DNA from: JAMXLO01 sp035511435
GTDB lineage: Bacteria; Pseudomonadota; Alphaproteobacteria; Acetobacterales; Acetobacteraceae
Reading direction: 5' to 3'
DNA: 20,087 bases
NCBI GenBank assembly: GCA_035511435.1
Contig: DATKFJ010000386.1
Coordinates: 1 to 20,087 of the forward strand
Part shown: piece by piece, positions 16,499-20,087 of the stretch
How positions within the stretch are numbered: the first letter of the stretch is position 1
Layout of the letters: the number at the start of each line of letters is the position of its first letter
The notes under the pieces: model-generated
The model's database searches: none
What the model saw: only the letters and a program-made list of their open reading frames with translations
What the model was told of the DNA's origin: nothing
Program-made: the position numbers and the translations under genes

Positions 16499-16535
16499 CC
16501 GCCAGCCGGTACAGTGGCCGCCAGCCGGTACAGTG
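16499..16535. repeat. 19-bp tandem duplication upstream of ygfZ
   Basis: The 18-base string CCGCCAGCCGGTACAGTG occurs at 16499-16516 and again at 16518-16535, with one G between, so two perfect copies sit at a 19-bp period. It is about 70 bp upstream of the ygfZ start in the divergent gap. It could be a paired binding site or a recent slippage duplication. Confidence 0.7.
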
Positions 16536-16604
16536 ATCGTATTGACAGGTTGTGCGTCCATACACTTCTTGCGGGCCGCCGCGCCAAAGCCCACTCTTCC
16601 ACGC

Positions 16605-17420
16605 ATGACGCGGCTGGCAGCATTGCCCGAACGGGGCGTGATCGAAGTCGGTGGAGAGGACCGGGAAGCCTTCCTGCAGGGCCTGGTGTCGAACGATGTA
16701 GCGCAGGCGGTTCCCGGTCGTGCGGTCTGGGCGGCATTGCTGACGCCGCAGGGCAAGTGGCTGGCCGATTTCTTCATCCTGGCCGACGGCGACCGCCTGC
16801 TGCTGGATTGCGAACGCGGCCAGATGCCGCTGTTGCTGCAACGCCTGTCACGCTTCCGCCTGCGAGCCAAGGTGACGTTGCGCGCGGCCGAGGAATTTTC
16901 CGTTTATGCCGCGTGGACCGACGCGCCCACAGCACAGGCGATCACCGCCCCCGACCCTCGGCTGCCCGACGCCGGCTGGCGATTGCTGTCCGCCACGCCG
17001 CTGCGAACCACCGCATCGGAGGTGGATTGGGATCGGCACCGGCTCGCTCTCGGCCTGCCCGACGGCTCGCGCGACCTGGAACCGGAAAAGACCGTACTGC
17101 TGGAGGCCGGATTCGATGAACTGAACGGCGTGTCCTGGAGCAAGGGCTGCTACATGGGTCAGGAATTGACCGCGCGCACCAAGTACCGCGGCCTGATCAA
17201 GCGCCGCCTGGTTCCGGTGGCGGTAATAGGCAGCTTGCCGCTGCCTGGCACGCCGGTATTGCGCGGCGCGACAGAGGTCGGAACGATGCGCTCCGGCCGC
17301 GACCAGTCGGGACTGGCGGTGCTGCGGATCGACGCAATGCGCGACACGCTGACGTGCGGCGAAGCGACGCTTGCTCCGCGACTGCTCCGGTGGATGACGC
17401 TGCCGGAGGCAGTGGCATGA
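16605..17420 (+). CDS. ygfZ: folate-binding protein YgfZ (iron-sulfur cluster maintenance)
   Basis: A 271-residue YgfZ/GcvT-related folate-binding protein that helps build or repair iron-sulfur clusters. The hallmark KGCYMGQE motif is at 180-187 (Cys182). The N-terminal part has the family pattern LPERGVIEVGGEDREAFLQGLVSND, then TPQGKWLADFFIL. The C-terminal part continues after RTKYRGLIKRRLV with a G-x-x-RSG turn. The annotated start is the ATG at 16605, because upstream the frame is unrelated low-complexity sequence and residues from MTRLAALPERG onwards match the family. No good ribosome binding site precedes it, so the start is slightly uncertain. It overlaps the next ORF by 4 nt (ATGA at 17417-17420). 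Neighbouring Fe-S protein genes give the role some context. Confidence 0.9.
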   Translation: MTRLAALPERGVIEVGGEDREAFLQGLVSNDVAQAVPGRAVWAALLTPQGKWLADFFILADGDRLLLDCERGQMPLLLQRLSRFRLRAKVTLRAAEEFSVYAAWTDAPTAQAITAPDPRLPDAGWRLLSATPLRTTASEVDWDRHRLALGLPDGSRDLEPEKTVLLEAGFDELNGVSWSKGCYMGQELTARTKYRGLIKRRLVPVAVIGSLPLPGTPVLRGATEVGTMRSGRDQSGLAVLRIDAMRDTLTCGEATLAPRLLRWMTLPEAVA

Positions 17421-17536
17421 CCGACTACGACACCGACGTCCTGCTGTGGAGTGAACGTCAGGGCGAACTGCTGCGCCGCCGCGCCGCCGGCAAACTGGTG
17501 CGCGCCGCCGGCGAACTGCCGAGCGACGAACCATGA
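17417..17536 (+). CDS. 39-residue DUF29 N-terminus-like ORF
   Basis: A very short ORF (MTDYDTDVLLWSERQGELL...) whose first ~25 residues look like the N-terminus of DUF29 proteins (D-x-x-x-LLWSERQ-x-x-LLR), normally about 130-160 residues; it stops just after that region. A perfect GGAGG lies at 17405-17409, 7 bp before its ATG. The ATG overlaps the ygfZ stop as ATGA and its own stop overlaps the methyltransferase ATG as ATGA. So it either is a truncated DUF29 remnant or has been kept as a short translated link in the operon. The remaining DUF29 body is not found downstream in another frame, so a simple frameshift is unlikely. Confidence 0.62.
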   Translation: MTDYDTDVLLWSERQGELLRRRAAGKLVRAAGELPSDEP

Positions 17537-18120
17537 CCGAAACGCAGGCGATCGACTGGGAAAGCCGTTATCGGGCCGGCAATACCGGGTGGGAGCGTCC
17601 TGGCATCAACCCCGCATTCCTCGCCTGGCGCGAAGCGGGCGAGCTGGCGCCTTGCCGCATCCTGATCCCCGGCGGCGGACGCAGTGTCGAACCCGTTGCC
17701 CTGGCGGAAGCCGGTTTCGACGTCACCGTGGTGGACGCGGCCGCCAGTGCGGTTGCCGCGCAGCGGGGTCGTCTGGAGCGACTGCATGTCGCAGCGCAGG
17801 TTGTGCAGTCCGACCTGTTCACCTGGAACCCGGATGCGCCGTTCGACGCAATCTACGACCAGACCTGCCTGTGCGCGCTGCCACAGGCCATATTGCCGGA
17901 TTACGCGGCGCGCCTGCATCGGTGGCTGCGACAGGGCGGCAAATTGTTCGTTCTGTTCATGCAGACCGGCGTGGCGGGTGGACCGCCGTTCCATTGCGAC
18001 ATGGACGATATGCGGCTGCTGTTCGCCGATGGCCGGTGGCGCTGGCCCGACGTGCTGCCGGCCCCGGTGGCACATTCGCCTGGCCGGGTGGAACAACCCG
18101 CCATCTTGCAGTCGCTTTGA
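17533..18120 (+). CDS. thiopurine S-methyltransferase-like SAM-dependent methyltransferase
   Basis: A 195-residue methyltransferase of the TPMT family. WESRYRAGNTGWERPGINPAFL at the N-terminus is the family's W-x-x-RY-x-x-G-x-x-GW motif. The SAM-binding motif is IPGGGRSVEPVALAEAGFDVTVVD at 45-68, with a Gly at position 48 where many members have Cys in PGCG. LFTW and the YDQTCLCALP motif at 108-117 also match. Bacterial relatives methylate selenium, tellurium or thiol compounds, or are of unknown substrate. Its ATG overlaps the stop of the 39-residue ORF and lacks a strong ribosome binding site of its own, so translation is probably coupled to the preceding gene. The family assignment is good; the substrate is unknown. 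Confidence 0.86.
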   Translation: MTETQAIDWESRYRAGNTGWERPGINPAFLAWREAGELAPCRILIPGGGRSVEPVALAEAGFDVTVVDAAASAVAAQRGRLERLHVAAQVVQSDLFTWNPDAPFDAIYDQTCLCALPQAILPDYAARLHRWLRQGGKLFVLFMQTGVAGGPPFHCDMDDMRLLFADGRWRWPDVLPAPVAHSPGRVEQPAILQSL

Positions 18121-18155
18121 CGCGATGATCGCGGCAACGAAGGGCCGCCATGCCT

Positions 18156-18238
18156 GTCGTTGCCAGCAGCCTCGCAACGCAGCAAGCTCGAACCGGTTGC
18201 GCGTCGCTTCGTCGCTATGACAAGCGTGTCGCAATGAC
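18156..18238. repeat. interspersed inverted repeat, copy C
   Basis: The left arm starts GTCGTTGCCAGCAGCCTCGC (18156). The right arm, read on the other strand from 18238, starts GTCATTGCGACACGCTTGTC. Both are degenerate versions of the GTCATTGCGAGCG-type arm. It occupies about half of the 177-bp gap after the methyltransferase gene. Short ATG-initiated reading frames across it are artefacts of the repeat. Confidence 0.55.
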
Positions 18239-18297
18239 CAGCGTAGCGTGGCGAGTTGCACGTGATGAGCAGCGCGCGACAGTAGCAGGAGATGCCG

Positions 18298-19584
18298 ATG
18301 GAATCGTCGTTCGAGCAGGCCCTGGAGACGCGCGTTGCGGACATCCTGGAACGCTGCACTGCGTGCGGCGCCTGCGTCGAGGTATGCCCGATGCCGGCGC
18401 CCGCAGGCATCGATGCCAGCGACCCTTCGGCACTCGCGTCTGGTGTACTGGCGATCCTGCGCGGCGGCGATAACCACGAGGCCTCCGCGCGCTGGGCAGC
18501 AGTGTGCACCGGCAGTGGCCACTGCATTCCGGCGTGCCAGTACGGCGTGAATCCGCGCTTCATGCTCGCGATGGCGCGTCTCGCCAAGGAAAAGCGGGCC
18601 GGATCGGCGGATCGTCGGCGCATCGGGTTCACCCGCTTCACCGGCATGACGACCGGCGTGCGCGTGCTGTCGCGGTTGCAACTGCCGCCCGATCTGCTGG
18701 CGCGCTTCCGTCCCGAAGAAGACAGCCACGAAGCACCGGACGTGGTATTCTACACCGGCTGCAATTTGCTGAAGACGCCACACATCGCGCTGCTCTGCTT
18801 CGACATCATGGATGCTCTCGGCATCCGCTATCGCGTCATGGGCGGACCGTCGCATTGCTGTGGCGTGCTGCAATTCCGTGCCGGCGATCTCGCGACATCA
18901 GGCCGCATCGCCTATCGCACCATCGATCGCCTGGCGAGCGCCGGCAATCGTGTCCTGTCCTGGTGCCCATCATGCCAGGTGCAGCTTGGCGAGGTTGTCG
19001 TCCCGGGCAAGACCGACTCGAGGCTGGAGCTGGAGCCGTTCCTGCTGTTTCTCGCCGCGCGGCTCGATGCGCTGCGTCCACTGCTGGTGCATCCGGTCAA
19101 CAAACGCGTCGGGCTGCACGAGCATCCTGGCGTGCCGGGTATCACCGATGCCGCGCGCAGCATCCTGCTGGCAATCCCCGGTCTCGACTTCGTCGATCTG
19201 CAGCAGCCGCGAATCGGCTGGATGTGCAACACGTTGAATCCGGTACCGGAATACAAGCGACAGATTCACCATGGCCAGCTACAGGCGGCGGCGGATGCCG
19301 GTGTCACGACCTTGGCGGGCATCTACCATGCGTGTCATCGCGAGCTTTGTTCGCACGAACGCGATTGGCCGTTCGAGGTGGTGAACTTCCTCGAGCTGGT
19401 CGGCGAAAGCATGGGCGTTGCCCGCCCTGACCTGTTCAAGCGGCTCAAGCTGATGCAAGACGTCGACGCGATCCTTGCCGACGCTGCACCGATGATCGAG
19501 ACGCATCACCTCGATCTCGAAGAAGTGCGGAGCGTCATCCTCGCGGACATGCTGGGTGAACAACCGTTGCCGCTGCGCGTGTGA
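18298..19584 (+). CDS. (Fe-S)-binding protein with HdrB-like cysteine-rich domain
   Basis: A 428-residue cytosolic electron-transfer or disulfide-handling protein related to the HdrB/GlpC CCG-domain group. The N-terminal cluster is canonical: C20-x2-C23-x2-C26-x3-C30-P. The second motif is C70-TGS-GH-C76-x3-C80, with Ser73 where Cys is expected and Gln after C80 instead of Pro. A CCG domain follows: C155, CC at 187-188 and CxxC at 223-226, spaced 31 and 34 residues, close to the HdrB pattern (CX31-39CCX35-36CXXC). The second half is a degenerate CCG-like domain (C310, C346, C351) without a CC pair. An ATG also occurs at 18292, but AGGAG at 18287-18291 abuts it, whereas the ATG at 18298 has 6-bp spacing and is preferred. 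No heterodisulfide reductase partner is adjacent. Its partner and substrate are unknown. Confidence 0.87.
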   Translation: MESSFEQALETRVADILERCTACGACVEVCPMPAPAGIDASDPSALASGVLAILRGGDNHEASARWAAVCTGSGHCIPACQYGVNPRFMLAMARLAKEKRAGSADRRRIGFTRFTGMTTGVRVLSRLQLPPDLLARFRPEEDSHEAPDVVFYTGCNLLKTPHIALLCFDIMDALGIRYRVMGGPSHCCGVLQFRAGDLATSGRIAYRTIDRLASAGNRVLSWCPSCQVQLGEVVVPGKTDSRLELEPFLLFLAARLDALRPLLVHPVNKRVGLHEHPGVPGITDAARSILLAIPGLDFVDLQQPRIGWMCNTLNPVPEYKRQIHHGQLQAAADAGVTTLAGIYHACHRELCSHERDWPFEVVNFLELVGESMGVARPDLFKRLKLMQDVDAILADAAPMIETHHLDLEEVRSVILADMLGEQPLPLRV

Positions 19585-19638
19585 AGCTGCGCATCACGTC
19601 GGGCAATCGGGTGAACGCGTTAAAGATGCGCTTTTGTT

Positions 19639-19722
19639 GTCGTTGCGAGCGGAGCGAAGAAATTTCGGCCGGGTGGGGCACTTCGATGGAGATTGCCGCG
19701 TCGCCGCGCTTCTCGCGGTGAC
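19639..19722. repeat. interspersed inverted repeat, copy D
   Basis: The left arm is GTCGTTGCGAGCGGAGCGAA followed by GAAATTTCGG. The right arm, read on the other strand from 19722, is GTCACCGCGAGAAGCGCGG and continues to GGCAATCTCC. It belongs to the same repeat family as copies A-C and lies about 55 bp after the Fe-S protein gene. Confidence 0.65.
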
Positions 19723-19984
19723 AGGGATGCCAGAGTGGTTGCTCGGGCGGACCGTCAGCGAACGCCAGCCCGCCAGCCCAGCCGCACAACACCGGCCGCA
19801 CAACAATGGACTCACCGCCCACTGTGGCGCACGAATGTCCATCCGAGGCATCCCTGCACGGCACCTCAACCGAACACTGCGCCCTTCCAGCGGTCCCCAC
19901 ACGAGAATGCGATTGCGATGATGACATACCAGAGGGACTTTTGAAACATAGGGCGGGACCTTTGCGTCCCGATAGGTGGTTGAT
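19723..19984. other. non-coding stretch before the LysR-type regulator
   Basis: About 260 bp with no convincing gene. It contains an 8-residue ORF (MMTYQRDF) at 19918-19944 and a perfect 6-bp stem CGGGAC / GTCCCG (19954-19959 and 19966-19971) with a 6-base loop just before the regulator's ribosome binding site. Codon pattern and composition look non-coding. It is probably the upstream region of the regulator. Confidence 0.4.
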
Positions 19985-20087
19985 GTGGACCGGCTGACGA
20001 GCATGACGGTATTTGCCAAAGTGGCCTCCCGACGGAGCTTCTCCGGGGCGGCGCGCGAGCTTGGCATCTCCCAGGCCACGGCGAGCA
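19985..20087 (+). CDS. LysR-type transcriptional regulator, N-terminus only, cut by window edge
   Basis: The last 103 bases encode VDRLTSMTVFAKVASRRSFS and then GAARELGISQATAS, the helix-turn-helix start of a LysR-type regulator (M-D-R-L-x-x-M-x-x-F-x-x-V, then SF-x-x-AA-x-x-L). The GTG at 19985 is chosen because AGGTGG (19974-19979) lies 5 bp upstream and it gives the family's usual N-terminus; a GTG at 19976 and an ATG at 20003 are alternatives. LysR proteins bind DNA as tetramers and respond to a small-molecule ligand. Its target cannot be told because the gene runs off the window and the flanking partner is not visible. No divergent gene faces it inside the window. Confidence 0.85.
   Translation, partial: MDRLTSMTVFAKVASRRSFSGAARELGISQATAS

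Noticed and set aside
16542..16566. TTGACA (16542-16547) with TACACT (16561-16566) as a ygfZ promoter
   Set aside because: The spacer would be only 13 bp, too short for a standard sigma-70 promoter.
18150..18297. A small gene in the gap before the Fe-S protein (MPVVASSLATQQARTGCASL...)
   Set aside because: The frame runs over an inverted-repeat element, and such ATG-initiated frames across these repeats are common false ORFs.
17458..18873. 471-codon minus-strand ORF opposite the methyltransferase and Fe-S genes
   Set aside because: It spans two genes and a repeat on the other strand, and its translation shows no family motif.
19589..19635. GCGCAT ... ATGCGC followed by TTTT as a terminator after the Fe-S gene
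   Set aside because: The loop would be over 30 bases and the stem only 6 bp, so it is not a credible intrinsic terminator.

Overview
The window is about 20 kb of gene-dense, GC-rich bacterial DNA carrying mostly metabolic genes. The protein families, the GC-rich codon use, a heterotetrameric sarcosine oxidase operon, a DUF29-type N-terminus and dispersed GTCATTGCGAGCG-type inverted repeats all point to a Pseudomonadota genome, most likely an alphaproteobacterium (Rhodospirillales/Acetobacterales-like). That placement is an inference from family flavour, not from a marker gene. No rRNA, tRNA, CRISPR array, transposase or phage gene was seen.

Left part (1-9740). A DUF72 (YecE-like) gene enters from the left edge on the plus strand. 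Facing it is a long run of eight minus-strand genes. In transcription order these are soxB, soxD, soxA and soxG (a complete sarcosine oxidase, all four genes overlapping), then a short-chain dehydrogenase, a YdhR-like small dimeric-barrel protein, an alpha/beta hydrolase of the epoxide hydrolase/haloalkane dehalogenase type, and, after a 237-bp gap, an acyl-CoA synthetase. The run looks like a catabolic island: oxidative N-demethylation of sarcosine or a related N-methyl amine, plus hydrolase, dehydrogenase and CoA-ligase steps for some organic acid.

Middle (9741-12922). A GMC flavoprotein of the choline/alcohol dehydrogenase type is divergent from soxB across 94 bp. If it is a choline dehydrogenase, it and the sarcosine oxidase would be two ends of the choline-betaine-dimethylglycine-sarcosine-glycine route, although the betaine and dimethylglycine enzymes are not in view. 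It converges on a class I dihydroorotase-type amidohydrolase.

Right-centre (12923-16314). A tight minus-strand operon holds a GT4 glycosyltransferase, a glutamine-dependent asparagine synthetase and a VC0807-like multi-pass membrane protein, joined by a 0-nt junction and a 4-nt overlap. It resembles a small glycan or glycolipid modification unit.

Right (16315-20087). Divergent from the glycosyltransferase are ygfZ (iron-sulfur cluster repair/assembly), a 39-codon ORF that looks like the N-terminus of a DUF29 protein, and a thiopurine-methyltransferase-like SAM enzyme, the three coupled by two ATGA overlaps. Then comes a HdrB-like protein with two kinds of Fe-S/cysteine-rich domain, and, after about 400 bp of non-coding DNA, the first 34 codons of a LysR-type regulator cut by the right edge. 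Four degenerate copies of one interspersed inverted repeat occupy intergenic gaps.
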